Below, piece after piece: positions 16,735-26,015 of a stretch of DNA of 64,000 nt. Source of the stretch: Candidatus Microthrix subdominans (GTDB taxonomy: Bacteria; Actinomycetota; Acidimicrobiia; Acidimicrobiales; Microtrichaceae); assembly GCA_016719385.1 (NCBI GenBank), contig JADJZA010000008.1, positions 124,001 through 188,000 of the forward strand. The letters are read 5' to 3'. The notes below the pieces were generated by a model. It was not told where the DNA came from and did no database searches. It saw only the letters and a list, made by a program, of their open reading frames with translations. Each line of letters opens with the position of its first letter. Positions within the stretch are counted from its first letter, which is position 1. A program made the position numbers and the translations under genes.

Positions 16735-17411
16735 GCCGCCAGCTTGTAGCCCAGGCCGCGCACGGTCAACACGTGCCGAGGGTTGCCCGGATCGGCCTCC
16801 ACCTTGGTGCGCAGCCGGCGCACGTGGACGTCGACCAGCCGGCTGTCGGCGAGGTAACCGTGGCCCCAGACCTTCTCGAGCAGGTCCTCGCGCGAAAAGA
16901 TCCTGCCGGGCGAGCTGGCGAGTTCGACCAGCAACCGAAACTCGGTCTTGGTGAGGTGGATCGTCTCGTCGGCCAAGGTGACCACGCCCTCGTCGGGCAC
17001 AATCTCCAGGTCGCCGAAGCGCATGCGGTGCTGGAGCGAGTCGCCGGAGCGCACCCGTCGCAACAGGGCGCGAATGCGAGCCGACAGTTCCTTGGGCACG
17101 AACGGCTTGGTCAGGTAGTCATCCGCACCGGCCTCGAGCCCGGCGACCACGTCGTGGGTGTCGGCGCGGGCGGTCACCATGATGATCGGCACGTCACTTT
17201 GTCGACGTACGGCGCGGCACACCTCGAAGCCGTCGACGCCGGGCAACATGATGTCGATCAACACGACATCGGTGGGGTTGGAACGGAAAGCGTCGATCGC
17301 CGCCTCGCCGGTGGCCGCTTCGACCACCTCCCACCCCTCGTCCTCGAGGGCCAGCTTCACGGCGGTGCGGATGCGTTCGTCGTCCTCGACGGTCAGGATT
17401 CGGGTGCTCAA
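16731..17411 (-). CDS. mtrA: MtrA-like OmpR-family response regulator
   Basis: 226 residues. Receiver domain with the acidic pair VEDDERIR, phospho-Asp in VVLIDIMLPGVDGFE, VTARAD and the Lys of DYLTKPF; C-terminal winged helix with LTKTEFRLLVELA and VDVHVRRLRTKVE. Gene order and motif match MtrA, an essential DNA-binding regulator in mycobacteria that responds to MtrB. The only in-frame start near the N-terminus is TTG 17411, with no Shine-Dalgarno; a 9-bp inverted repeat lies 20-70 nt upstream in the leader. Confidence 0.88.
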   Translation of the reverse strand: MSTRILTVEDDERIRTAVKLALEDEGWEVVEAATGEAAIDAFRSNPTDVVLIDIMLPGVDGFEVCRAVRRQSDVPIIMVTARADTHDVVAGLEAGADDYLTKPFVPKELSARIRALLRRVRSGDSLQHRMRFGDLEIVPDEGVVTLADETIHLTKTEFRLLVELASSPGRIFSREDLLEKVWGHGYLADSRLVDVHVRRLRTKVEADPGNPRHVLTVRGLGYKLAA

Positions 17412-17430
17412 CGTAGGGCTTTCGTGCCTG

Positions 17431-17481
17431 AGGCCTCGGGGCGGTGCCCGACGCGATGCGGGCGTTTCGGAACCGAGGCCT
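17431..17481 (-). promoter_or_regulatory. Inverted repeat in the mtrA leader
   Basis: Arms AGGCCTCGG (17431-17439) and CCGAGGCCT (17473-17481) are perfect 9-bp complements with a 33-nt loop. They lie upstream of the mtrA TTG in the 154-bp gap after the phosphatase gene. Could be an operator, leader hairpin or the terminator of the upstream gene; no U-tract. Confidence 0.35.
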
Positions 17482-17565
17482 GAATTCCGATGGAGCCAGA
17501 TGAGGCCGCCGCGGCCAGGCTACCGGGCGCGCCGGGTAGCCCCGTGCCCACCCGTCGTTGAGCGC

Positions 17566-18471
17566 TCAGCCCCCAGCGGCACCCAGGCGGGTGAGCACGT
17601 CGCTCAACGAGCCGAACAGCGGCGGTGCTGCGGCGAGGAGGAACCATCCGGACGTGGGCTCGGCCGTGGTCGCCAGCGGCCCGCCGGTCGGCCCGGCAAC
17701 GAGTGGCTGGGCGGTCACCCTGGCGCCGGCCTCGGTGGCCACCAACGACCCGGCGGCAAAGTCCCACCAGTGCGGGCCGGTCTCGTAGTAGGCGTCGACG
17801 CTGCCGTCTGCGACGTAACAAAAGTCGAGCGCCGCCGCACCCCGACGCCGGAGGTCGCGCACCTGGGGCAGAAGAGCGGTGGCCACCGCCCCCTGTCGGC
17901 CGCGGCGGCCAGGGTCGTAGCCGAAGCCGGTTGCGACCAGGGCCTGGCTCAGCGGCGGGGATTGGGCGACGACGAGCCGCTCGCCATTGCGGGTGGCGCC
18001 GCCCCCGAGGGTGGCGACGTACTCGAGGTCGAGGCGGGGCGCGATGACGACGCCCACCAGGCTGCGCCCGCCGCGCGTGGCCGCCACCGAGATGCCCCAG
18101 TCCGGCTGGCCGTAGACGTAGTTGGTCGTTCCGTCGATCGGATCGACCACCCACACCACCCGATCGTCGGCGTCGCCCCGAGGGTCGTCGGTCCACTCCG
18201 AGACGCTCTCCTCGCCGAGAAACCCGTCCCCGGGTCGGGCGTCGAGCAGGGCATCGCGGATGACCCGCTCGGTCGCTCGGTCGGCTTCGGTCACCAGGTC
18301 GGTCTCGCTCGACTTGGTCGTTCTGGCCCCGCCTTGGCGGCGTATTTCCGCCTGGGCGTCCGACGCCGTGCGGGCTCCCAGGCGGGCGGCGGAAAGGGCC
18401 AGGGTGCACAACTCGTCGGAGTCGACGGCAGCGTCCGGTCGGTTCGCCTCACCGGCTCCGGGGTGGCTCAC
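17566..18471 (-). CDS. Inositol monophosphatase-family protein
   Basis: 301 residues. Metal- and phosphate-site motifs of the family are complete: TDLVTEADRATE, GFLGEESV, VVDPIDGTTNYVYGQPDW and, near the C-terminus, HWWDFAAGSLVATEAGA. Such enzymes hydrolyse inositol 1-phosphate, histidinol phosphate or related sugars; the substrate cannot be told from sequence, although inositol is needed for the phosphatidylinositol mannosides implied by the PimB'-like gene at 6415. GTG 18471 overlaps the stop of the upstream membrane gene (GTGA). Confidence 0.87.
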   Translation of the reverse strand: MSHPGAGEANRPDAAVDSDELCTLALSAARLGARTASDAQAEIRRQGGARTTKSSETDLVTEADRATERVIRDALLDARPGDGFLGEESVSEWTDDPRGDADDRVVWVVDPIDGTTNYVYGQPDWGISVAATRGGRSLVGVVIAPRLDLEYVATLGGGATRNGERLVVAQSPPLSQALVATGFGYDPGRRGRQGAVATALLPQVRDLRRRGAAALDFCYVADGSVDAYYETGPHWWDFAAGSLVATEAGARVTAQPLVAGPTGGPLATTAEPTSGWFLLAAAPPLFGSLSDVLTRLGAAGG

Positions 18472-18779
18472 GAGCCGCCGACCCACTCCCCGGCCACCCG
18501 CAGCGTGATCACCGCCACCGCCGCCACCCCGAGGGCGGCGATCACCGACGCGGCCAGCATCGAGGCTCCGATCGCCACATCGCACGATCCTGTGCACGCC
18601 ACATCGCCGAAGCGACCGCCGACCAGCGCCCCTGCCAGTCCGCCGGCGATGATGGCGGCGAAGGCCACCGCCCGTGCCCAGACGGGCGCGAGCGCGGTCT
18701 GCGGGCCCTCGGCGTCACCGCCTGGGCTGCCACTCGGGGCGCTGTTGGAGTTGTCGCTGCCTTCGCTCGAAGCGGCCAT
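18468..18779 (-). CDS. Small two-helix membrane protein
   Basis: 103 residues. A Ser/Gly-rich N-terminal 30, then two transmembrane helices (about 33-55 and 70-95) joined by a loop with two Cys (VACTGSCDV). No family recognised. The ATG has a TACCAT box 8 nt upstream and no Shine-Dalgarno. The stop overlaps the phosphatase GTG, so the two are co-expressed. Confidence 0.6.
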   Translation of the reverse strand: MAASSEGSDNSNSAPSGSPGGDAEGPQTALAPVWARAVAFAAIIAGGLAGALVGGRFGDVACTGSCDVAIGASMLAASVIAALGVAAVAVITLRVAGEWVGGS

Positions 18780-18787
18780 CGTCGCCG

Positions 18788-18793
18788 ATGGTA
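18788..18793 (-). promoter_or_regulatory. -10-like box, leaderless start
   Basis: Minus-strand TACCAT ends 8 nt before the ATG at 18779. Divergent from the TAGGCT box at 18926. Confidence 0.4.
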
Positions 18794-18925
18794 CCCGCCG
18801 GTGGCGGGGCTTCCCCCTCCGCCGCTCGCAGGCCGGCCCGACCGGTGGCCGGCAGGGTCGAGCGGGTCATCCCGGCGATGCGGTTCCGGCCCTGCGGCGG
18901 CCGGGTGGGCCCGCTCGGCCATCGC

Positions 18926-18931
18926 TAGGCT
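18926..18931 (+). promoter_or_regulatory. -10-like box, leaderless start
   Basis: TAGGCT ends 7 nt before the GTG at 18939. The same hexamer precedes divIVA (47044). Confidence 0.45.
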
Positions 18932-18938
18932 GCGCGAC

Positions 18939-19469
18939 GTGAGCGTTTCGCCCGACACCCCTCAGCCCGTGCGGCACTGGACGGTGGGCGGAGCGGTGAT
19001 CGAAGGCCCGGATGGGGTTCTGCTCGTCCGCAACCGCCGCCAGGGCGGCGTGGTCGACTGGTCGCCGCCCGGCGGGGTGATCGACGTTGGTGAGGAACTG
19101 GTCGAGGGGTTGAGTCGCGAGGTGACCGAGGAGACCGGCCTGGTCGTGCCCAGTTGGCGGGGACCGCTCTATGAGATCCGCTGTAGCGCTCCTCAGTTGG
19201 GCTGGGAACTGCGCGTCGTCGCCTACGGCGCCGAGCATCCCGGCGGTGAACTGTCCTTCGACGACCCGGACGGCATCGTGGAAACCGGTGAGTGGTTTCG
19301 TGCCGAGCGCTCCCACGAGCCGCTGGTCGACTCCCCGCCGTGGGTGCGCGAGCCGCTCGTCGAGTTTCTGACGCACCGCTGGGCGGATACCCGCCGGTTC
19401 TCCTACCTGATCGAGGGCGACCGTCGGGCCGACCTGCGGGTCACGCGTACCGATCCAGATGAGCGCTGA
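18939..19469 (+). CDS. Nudix hydrolase
   Basis: 176 residues. Complete Nudix box at about residues 46-68: GVIDVGEEL, then SREVTEETGL, binding Mg2+ for hydrolysis of a nucleoside diphosphate linked to another group. The C-terminal part has WFRAERSHEPL and FSYLIEGDRR. The substrate is unknown. GTG at 18939 has a TAGGCT box 7 nt upstream. It overlaps dinB by 11 nt, so a role in cleaning oxidised nucleotides beside a lesion-bypass polymerase is conceivable but unproven. Confidence 0.85.
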   Translation: MSVSPDTPQPVRHWTVGGAVIEGPDGVLLVRNRRQGGVVDWSPPGGVIDVGEELVEGLSREVTEETGLVVPSWRGPLYEIRCSAPQLGWELRVVAYGAEHPGGELSFDDPDGIVETGEWFRAERSHEPLVDSPPWVREPLVEFLTHRWADTRRFSYLIEGDRRADLRVTRTDPDER

Positions 19470-20778
19470 GCCGCACGGGGGCCCAGCCGGGCAGCGTGGG
19501 CGCACCACGCCTCGCTGGGTGCTGCACGCCGACATGGACTGCTTCTTTGCTGCGGTCGAGGTGTTGCGGCGGCCCGAGCTGGCGGGCCGGCCGGTGCTGG
19601 TCGGCGGCGATGGCCGTCGCGGCGTGGTCGCTGCGGCCTCCTACGAGGCCCGGGCCACCGGGGTCGGCTCGGCGATGGCGATGACCGAAGCCATGCGCCG
19701 CTGCCCGGTGGCGGTGGTCCTGCCCGGTGATCACGACCACTACCGCGAGGTGTCGGGTCGTCTGATGGCGATCCTCCGGGAGCTGAGCCCGCTCGTCGAG
19801 CCACTGTCCCTCGACGAGGCGTTTGTCGAACTCACCGGCAGCGAGCGGCGCCTCGGCGACCCCATCGTCACCGCCGCCCGGCTTCGTCAGCGCATCCACG
19901 ACGAGATGGGCCTGTGGGCGTCGGTCGGACTCGGTCCCAACAAGACGATCGCCAAGCTGGCGTCGGAGGCGGCCAAGCCCTCAGCGGATCCGCGCGGGCC
20001 GATCCCCGGGCCGGGCGTTGTCGCGGTGCGCCCCGACGAGGTGATCGGCTTTCTCGAGCGGATGCCGGTGCGGGCGCTGCCCGGGGTTGGGCCGGTCGCC
20101 GGCGAGAAGCTGGGTCGGTTGGGGGTGCGCACGATCGCCGAGCTGACCGAGGTGGGGGAGGGTGCGGTGCGGCGGCTGTTCGGCGCCGCCGGTGCTCGCC
20201 AGCTCATCGCCCTGGCCAAGGGCGATGATCCTCGCCCGGTCATCGCCGACGCGCCGGCCAAATCGATCAGCTCCGAGCGGACCTTTCCCACCGATCGCTT
20301 CGCCGTGGGGGAACTGTCGGCCGATCTGGCGGCGATGTCGGATCACGTCGCGGAGCGACTGCGGGCTGCCGGGGTGACCGCAACGACGGTGCAGATCAAG
20401 GTGCGCTACGGCGATTTCCGCACCCTCACGCGGGCGCAACGCTTGGACGCGCCCACCGACGCCACCGTCACGGTGCGGGAGGTGGCCTCGGCGTTGCTCG
20501 ACCAGCTCGACCTGAGCGTCGGCGTTCGCTTGCTCGGCGTGGGGACGACCGGCCTCGCCCGGGGTGCCCCTGCGCAGCTCCGCCTCGATAGGCTGTCCGA
20601 CGATGACGATCGAACCCTCGACCGCACCGTCGATGATGTCCGCCGCCGTTTTGGCCGTGACGCCATCGGGCCGACCCGCCTGGTCGAGGACCCGGCCGCT
20701 CCGCGCGTTGTGAGCGGCCCCGGGGTGCGCGATCATGGTGCCTTGAACGAGAAGGGGGTCAACGGTGCCGCTCTCTGA
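19459..20778 (+). CDS. dinB: DNA polymerase IV (Y family)
   Basis: 439 residues. Y-family palm motifs: VLHADMDCFFAAVEV (metal-binding Asp), SYEARATGVGSAM, SLDEAFVELTG, GLGPNKTIAKLASEAAKP, helix-hairpin-helix GVGPVAGEKLGRLG and C-terminal little-finger segment KSISSERTFPTDRF. Performs error-prone lesion bypass. There is no obvious beta-clamp motif at the very C-terminus, but an LRLDRL segment is present near residue 375. ATG overlaps the Nudix gene; the next gene starts before its stop. Confidence 0.92.
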   Translation: MSAEPHGGPAGQRGRTTPRWVLHADMDCFFAAVEVLRRPELAGRPVLVGGDGRRGVVAAASYEARATGVGSAMAMTEAMRRCPVAVVLPGDHDHYREVSGRLMAILRELSPLVEPLSLDEAFVELTGSERRLGDPIVTAARLRQRIHDEMGLWASVGLGPNKTIAKLASEAAKPSADPRGPIPGPGVVAVRPDEVIGFLERMPVRALPGVGPVAGEKLGRLGVRTIAELTEVGEGAVRRLFGAAGARQLIALAKGDDPRPVIADAPAKSISSERTFPTDRFAVGELSADLAAMSDHVAERLRAAGVTATTVQIKVRYGDFRTLTRAQRLDAPTDATVTVREVASALLDQLDLSVGVRLLGVGTTGLARGAPAQLRLDRLSDDDDRTLDRTVDDVRRRFGRDAIGPTRLVEDPAAPRVVSGPGVRDHGALNEKGVNGAAL

Positions 20779-21130
20779 AGACGAACAGCGCATCCTCCGG
20801 GAAATCGAGGACCGCCTCTACGAGTCCGACCCCGCGCTGGCCAACGAGGTGCGGACGCGCACCGTTCACACCGCGGTGCTGCGGCGCATCCGCTTGGCGG
20901 CGGTCGGCATGGTCGTCTCGCTCGCCCTGACCATCTTCTTGTTGTCGGTGCATTTCCTGTTGGCCTTTGTCGGATTTCTGGTCACCTTCGCCCTCGGCGC
21001 GGTGATCGAGTCCGGCATCCGGCAGCTGGGCCAGGATGGCATGGGCGAGTTGTTCAGCCAGGTGACCGGGTTTACCGGCGTTCGCCGCCCGGAAGCCTCG
21101 ACCAGCGCCGACGCCGGCGACGACAGCTGA
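20765..21130 (+). CDS. DUF3040 membrane protein
   Basis: 121 residues. The N-terminus MPLSEDEQRILREIEDRLY is the DUF3040 signature, followed by a His-containing juxtamembrane segment and two transmembrane helices (about residues 45-62 and 64-82). Function unknown; the family is restricted to actinobacteria and often sits beside dinB, as here (14-nt overlap). GTG start. Confidence 0.85.
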   Translation: MPLSEDEQRILREIEDRLYESDPALANEVRTRTVHTAVLRRIRLAAVGMVVSLALTIFLLSVHFLLAFVGFLVTFALGAVIESGIRQLGQDGMGELFSQVTGFTGVRRPEASTSADAGDDS

Positions 21131-21245
21131 GAATCGCTCGGTCCCTGCGCACCGGGCAACGATCCCCCCACCGAAGCTCATCGAGCACGGTGCTGACAAC
21201 AGTGCGCTGAGCACAGGGCGACGGGCACCTGACCGGGGAAGTGGA

Positions 21246-23540
21246 TCAGCCCTGCGAGTGGCGGCGCCGCCCGGAGCGACGAGGCGCCATTCCGAGGCTC
21301 CAGCGGATGCGCTCGGCCCGGCTCCACTCCGACGAGACCGTCTCCGAGGCCTGGTCGGCCAGCCGGCGGGCCTCCTCGGCCTGGGTGTCCTCCGGGGCGC
21401 GATCGCCGAACGCCCCGGCCGCGGCCAGCTCGCTCAGCGGGCGAAGGGTGGCCAGACCGGTCTCGCCCTCCATCCGGCGTGCAAACTCGGCAGCGGTCTC
21501 GCTGGGACGGGGGTCTCGACGTCGCATTGCCAATCGGTCGGTCACCTCGGTCCAGGCGCCGGCCGGTACCCGGGCGGGGTCCTCGGGCCGGTAGCGGCGT
21601 TGGCGGGCGTTGCGCACCCAGGCGACCCGGCCGGCGACCGCACCTGCTCCCAGGGCAAACGCTGCGAACAGCCCGAGCAGCCACCACGGGGTGCTCGTCG
21701 GCGTCTCGGGCATCGGCAGCGGCTGCTGTTCGGGCTGAGCCGGCGTCGTGCCGTCGGCGGGGGTGTTGTCCGGCGTCGGCGGAGCGGTCGTCGGCGGGGC
21801 GGTCGTCGCCGGAGCGACCGGCTCGGGCGAACCGTCGCCGGAGTCTTGTTCGAACGGCACGCCGGTGACCGGTTCGGTCACCGGGTTGCCACGCCCGGGC
21901 GTCGGCTCGAAGGCGACCCACCCGTACTCCGACAGAAACACCTCGGGCCAGGCGTGGGCCTGGCGTCCGGTGACGGTCCAGGTCCGGTTGGCAGCGTCGT
22001 AGTTGCCCGGGGTGAAGCCCACCCCCATCCGGGACGGGAGCCCGATGGAGCGGGCCATCAGCACGAAGGCGCTGGCGTACTGGGTGCAGAACCCCCGCCG
22101 CTGACGGAGGAACGATGCGGTGGGGTCGACGGAACCCCGGTAGTCGGCCGACGTGTCGTACTCGCCCTGGCGGAGATCGTTCTGGAGCGCCTGCAACTTG
22201 GCGACGTCACCGGCGGCGCCGCCGGTGATCCGCTGCGCCTCCTCGCTCACCTCCGGGCTGAGGCCCTCGGGGAGGGCGCGCGCAGCCTCGATCTCGTCGC
22301 CGCCGGGGACCTCTTTACCCGGTGAGGCCACGTCGGGGATCGCCGAACGGACGGCGTAGGTCATGCCCTGAGGCAACTCATCGCCCTCGGCGATGATCAG
22401 CGTCGCCGACGGCTCGTCAAAGCTGACCGGAATCTCGGACGCAACCTCGATCGGATCGGAGGCGGCGGGCATCCAGATGCCGGCCAGGCCATCGATCGCC
22501 ACGGTCTGGTCGATCTGGTTGCGGGTGGGAAGCGTCGTGACGTCGGGCAACTCCCCGGACACGTCCTCGAATGCGGTGGTCGAACTCCACACGTTGGACT
22601 CGAAGGTGTCCAGTGCGGTCAGCCGCCAATAGCTGGGCCGGTCCTCGGCGGTCTCGACGGTGAACATGACGTCGTCGCTCTGGGGGCCCAGCTGGTCGGT
22701 GATCGACACCAGGGGGGACAACACCTGACGATCGGCGCGGTCCGACGACAGGTCGGTGAGGTCGATCACCGGCGTGCGGTCCTGGGTGAAGGCAAGGTGG
22801 GCCAACGTGCCGGCGAGCACCGCAACCACCAGCACCCCCGCACCGAGCCGGGCGGCAGCCCAGGTGCCACTGGAACGCTCGCCGCTGCGCCAACGGCCCC
22901 GTCCGTTGTTGACCGTGCGAACGGCGAGCAGGTGGGCGCCCAGCGCAGCGGTGAACACCACCGCCGAGAACACTTGGGCAGGGCCCCGGGCCAGCGTCGC
23001 CCCAAAGATGAACACGCCGACGTGGGTGGTGACCGCCTGAACCGGGACGTTGCCCCGGTGGACGGCGGTGTCCGAGTAGAGGGCGACGACGACCAGCACC
23101 AGCGAGGCGGCGGCGATGAAGCCGGGTTGGGCGGGGGCCGGGGCGACGAGCTGGCGGAAGCTGTCGAAGGACTCCCCGGTGAGTTCGACGAACCGCGACA
23201 CGGTTTCGCCGGTGGGAAGGCCGGCCACGACGGTTTCGGGCAGGGTGAGATTCGCCCATGCCACCAGTCCGGCGATGGCCGACAGCAGGGGAGCGATCCA
23301 CACCGACAGCCGGAGACGACGGCCGATCGACTCGCTGGCGTGCACGATCAGCGCCGGCAACAGGACCGCCGGCAACCAGTCCCAACCGGAGAACAGGCGG
23401 GAGAAGCTCAGCGCCGTCGCTGCGGTCAGCATCATCAGCGTGACCTCGGGCAGCCACCATCCCGGCGGACGGCGCTCGCCGTTCTCGGCCCGGGCCGTGC
23501 CCACCGCCTCGGGGGCGGCGGCGCTGCGGCTTGGGCTCAT
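21246..23540 (-). CDS. TgpA-type transglutaminase-like membrane protein
   Basis: 764 residues. An N-terminal block of about six transmembrane helices (residues 30-245, DUF3488), a periplasm-facing middle region, and a transglutaminase core with Cys in QRRGFCTQYASAF, His in RQAHAWPEVFLSEYG and an acidic residue in VAFEPTPGRG (Glu where Asp is usual). A Pro/Thr-rich linker and one more helix (WWLLGLFAAFALGAGAVAG) lead to a cytosolic C-terminal domain. Third gene of a moxR-DUF58-transglutaminase operon; the ATG at 23540 overlaps the DUF58 stop (ATGA). Confidence 0.85.
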   Translation of the reverse strand: MSPSRSAAAPEAVGTARAENGERRPPGWWLPEVTLMMLTAATALSFSRLFSGWDWLPAVLLPALIVHASESIGRRLRLSVWIAPLLSAIAGLVAWANLTLPETVVAGLPTGETVSRFVELTGESFDSFRQLVAPAPAQPGFIAAASLVLVVVALYSDTAVHRGNVPVQAVTTHVGVFIFGATLARGPAQVFSAVVFTAALGAHLLAVRTVNNGRGRWRSGERSSGTWAAARLGAGVLVVAVLAGTLAHLAFTQDRTPVIDLTDLSSDRADRQVLSPLVSITDQLGPQSDDVMFTVETAEDRPSYWRLTALDTFESNVWSSTTAFEDVSGELPDVTTLPTRNQIDQTVAIDGLAGIWMPAASDPIEVASEIPVSFDEPSATLIIAEGDELPQGMTYAVRSAIPDVASPGKEVPGGDEIEAARALPEGLSPEVSEEAQRITGGAAGDVAKLQALQNDLRQGEYDTSADYRGSVDPTASFLRQRRGFCTQYASAFVLMARSIGLPSRMGVGFTPGNYDAANRTWTVTGRQAHAWPEVFLSEYGWVAFEPTPGRGNPVTEPVTGVPFEQDSGDGSPEPVAPATTAPPTTAPPTPDNTPADGTTPAQPEQQPLPMPETPTSTPWWLLGLFAAFALGAGAVAGRVAWVRNARQRRYRPEDPARVPAGAWTEVTDRLAMRRRDPRPSETAAEFARRMEGETGLATLRPLSELAAAGAFGDRAPEDTQAEEARRLADQASETVSSEWSRAERIRWSLGMAPRRSGRRRHSQG

Positions 23541-24778
23541 CGCTGCGGCCCGCCCGGTTGGACCGACCCGCTTGAACGCAGCGGCGCCCCGCCGAAGCGC
23601 AGGCGTTGTGCCAGCTCCTCGGCCCATGCCTCCGACCAGGTGGTCGCCAGCTCGATGCCGGATCCAAAGGGCACGACGCCCGGCTGCGCCTCGGTCGCCG
23701 AGCAGTCGATCGATACCAGCATGCGGGAGCTGTCGCCGTTGGTCAGCAGCCGGCGATCATCGGCGCTCAGGGTGGTCCCGCACACGACGATCAACCCGGT
23801 GGCGTCGTCGGCCAGCGTGCGGGCCACCGACGACAGGTTGGCCTCGGGGCCGATCGCCACCGTCGCCAAGCGGTCCATCACCGGTCCCAAACTGGAGGCG
23901 TCGGACAGCGTCCGGGTGTCGAGGCCGGCGGTGCTGAGCAGCCGCACCGGACGGTCGGCGACCACCGCGGTGAGCACGCTGGCCGCCGCCTCGACCGCCC
24001 GCTCGAACGAGCTGACGCTCTGGCGGGACGCCCGGCCGTCGAGTACGACCGCCACGTGGCTCTCATCGGGCCGCTCAAACTGGCGGACCATCAGGTTGCC
24101 GCTGCGGGCGACGGCGGGCCAGTGGATGTGGCGGATGTCGTCGCCGGCTTGGTACGGCCGGAGCCCGACAAAATCCTCCGGCGCCTGCGTGGGCGTCATC
24201 AGCAGTGCGTGGTGGCGGTCGTGTTGACGCCCGCCACCGGGCAGGCCGGTCAGCCGGTGGATGCGCGGGCGCACCAACACGCTGGCCTCGGCCTGCGGGG
24301 CGAGCGCCCGCTCGAACAACCCGAACGGGTCCTGCTTGGCCAGCTGGGCGGGGCCGAGGCGAAGCACACCGCGCCCCGTGGTCGGCACGACGGTCCTCAG
24401 GCGGCGGCGTTCGCCCGCCCCCAAGGGCGAGAGGCGCACGGGGTCGGTGCGCTCGCCGGCGGGATGCATCGGCTCGGCGATCCGATCCCGCAGCGACACC
24501 AGGCCGCTGAACCGGCCGCCGTTGACGACCAGCACCATCTGTTCGACTGCGTCGCCGTTGGTGACCGCCGTTGGCGCCACCCGTTGCAGGGTGAGCGACC
24601 CGGAGCGCATGACCACCAGCACCGAGACGGCAAGGGCGACCACCAGGGTGAAGGTGGCCACCCACAGCTCGGGGTAGGAGAACACGATCGAGGCCGGGAC
24701 CAACACGGCGACCAGGGCGATCAGCGCCCAGCCGGATCGAGTGGGCGTGAGCACGCCCGAACGGGAGTAGGTGGCCAC
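23537..24778 (-). CDS. DUF58 domain protein
   Basis: 413 residues. Two N-terminal transmembrane helices (about 15-55), then a soluble region with the DUF58 signature RPYQAGDDIRHIHWPAVARS near residue 205, followed by VRQFERPDESHVAVVLDGRA, which resembles the start of a von Willebrand A fold. These proteins work with MoxR AAA+ ATPases in assembling extracytoplasmic or membrane complexes. Lies 38 nt after moxR and overlaps the transglutaminase gene. Confidence 0.85.
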   Translation of the reverse strand: MATYSRSGVLTPTRSGWALIALVAVLVPASIVFSYPELWVATFTLVVALAVSVLVVMRSGSLTLQRVAPTAVTNGDAVEQMVLVVNGGRFSGLVSLRDRIAEPMHPAGERTDPVRLSPLGAGERRRLRTVVPTTGRGVLRLGPAQLAKQDPFGLFERALAPQAEASVLVRPRIHRLTGLPGGGRQHDRHHALLMTPTQAPEDFVGLRPYQAGDDIRHIHWPAVARSGNLMVRQFERPDESHVAVVLDGRASRQSVSSFERAVEAAASVLTAVVADRPVRLLSTAGLDTRTLSDASSLGPVMDRLATVAIGPEANLSSVARTLADDATGLIVVCGTTLSADDRRLLTNGDSSRMLVSIDCSATEAQPGVVPFGSGIELATTWSEAWAEELAQRLRFGGAPLRSSGSVQPGGPQR

Positions 24779-24816
24779 GGTGACTCAGCCCCAGCGCGCC
24801 ATGCGAGGCCGGGGGG

Positions 24817-25776
24817 TCAGCCGGGCCGCGGTGCGGGGACCGTGGCCAGGATCTCGTCGAGGGTGTTCTCCGGTTGGATGCCCGCCGACATCGCCTCGCC
24901 GGTGAGCACCATGCGGTGGGCCATCACCAGGCCGAACAGAGCCTTGACATCGTCGGGCATGACATAGCCCCGAGCTTCCTTGGCCGCCCTCACCTTGGCC
25001 GCCGATTGCAACCCGAGGACCGCGCGCGGGGAGGCGCCCAGCGCGATCGATCGATGGGAGCGCGTCGCCTGGGCCAGGTCGACCATGTACTCGCCGATCG
25101 GCCCGGCAACGTGGATCGTCTCGGCGAAGCGGGTCATGTTCGACAGCGCATCGATGTCCATCACTGGACGCAGGTCGGCGAGCAGGCGGGTGCGGTCGCC
25201 GCCGGCGAGCAGCGACAGCTCGTCGGTTCGTGACGGGTAGCCGACGCTGAGGCGCATGAGAAACCGGTCGAGCTGGCTCTCGGGCAACGGGAACGTGCCG
25301 TGGTGCTCCATCGGGTTCTGGGTGGCGATCACCATGAACACCTCGGGGAGGGGGTTGGTGGTGCCGTCGACGGTCACCTGCTCCTCGGCCATTGCCTCGA
25401 GCAGGGCCGACTGGGTCTTGGGCGACGCCCGGTTGACCTCGTCGGCGAGCACGAAGTTGGCGAACACCGGGCCGGGCCGAAACGAGAACGTGCCGTCGGC
25501 GGAGTTCCACACCGAGGTGCCCACCACGTCGGCGGGCAGCAGGTCGGGGGTGAACTGCAGGCGGCCGAACTCGCCGTGGACCGAGGCGGCCATCGCCTTG
25601 GCCAGCAGCGTCTTGCCGACGCCGGGCACGTCCTCCAACAGGATGTGCCCGCCGGAGAGCAGGCCGGTCACGAGCAGCTCCACCACCTCGGCCTTGCCCG
25701 ACACCACCTGGTTGACGTTGTCGCACAACTGCGAAAAACGTTGGGCGAACGCGCTCACCCGGTCATGGTCGACCAC
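24817..25776 (-). CDS. MoxR-family AAA+ ATPase
   Basis: 319 residues. Walker A LEDVPGVGKTLLAKAM near residue 40, Walker B FVLADEVNRASPKTQSALLE near 105, the MEHHGTFPLPESQLDRFLM sensor region and a C-terminal helical lid with ASPRAVLGLQSAAKVRA. Probably a chaperone-like ATPase acting with the DUF58 protein encoded next. GTG at 25776 with a Shine-Dalgarno GGAGGAGG close upstream, in contrast to the leaderless-looking genes nearby. Confidence 0.88.
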   Translation of the reverse strand: MVDHDRVSAFAQRFSQLCDNVNQVVSGKAEVVELLVTGLLSGGHILLEDVPGVGKTLLAKAMAASVHGEFGRLQFTPDLLPADVVGTSVWNSADGTFSFRPGPVFANFVLADEVNRASPKTQSALLEAMAEEQVTVDGTTNPLPEVFMVIATQNPMEHHGTFPLPESQLDRFLMRLSVGYPSRTDELSLLAGGDRTRLLADLRPVMDIDALSNMTRFAETIHVAGPIGEYMVDLAQATRSHRSIALGASPRAVLGLQSAAKVRAAKEARGYVMPDDVKALFGLVMAHRMVLTGEAMSAGIQPENTLDEILATVPAPRPG

Positions 25777-26015
25777 CCATCCTCCTCCGGGCCTTGGGGG
25801 TCGCTCACACTATCCGCGCCGGGGGTGGGTCACGATGCACCGAAGCGCGTGCCGTCCCGGGTTGCGACTCGCCGCTGTAAGCACCAACGTGGGCGGTTGC
25901 GGGCGGCACGCCAGTCCGGTCGCAGAGGGGACGCTGGTGCAACCGGGGCAGCTATCGACGAGGCGATACCGATGAGGTCGCGCCGATTACCGGGGCTGGC
26001 GCCAGCGTGGGTGAG

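Noticed and set aside
25777..26006. Imperfect inverted repeat between the divergent moxR and ROK genes
   Set aside because: GCACCAACGT against ACGCTGGTGC has a mismatch and a long loop; not distinguishable from chance.
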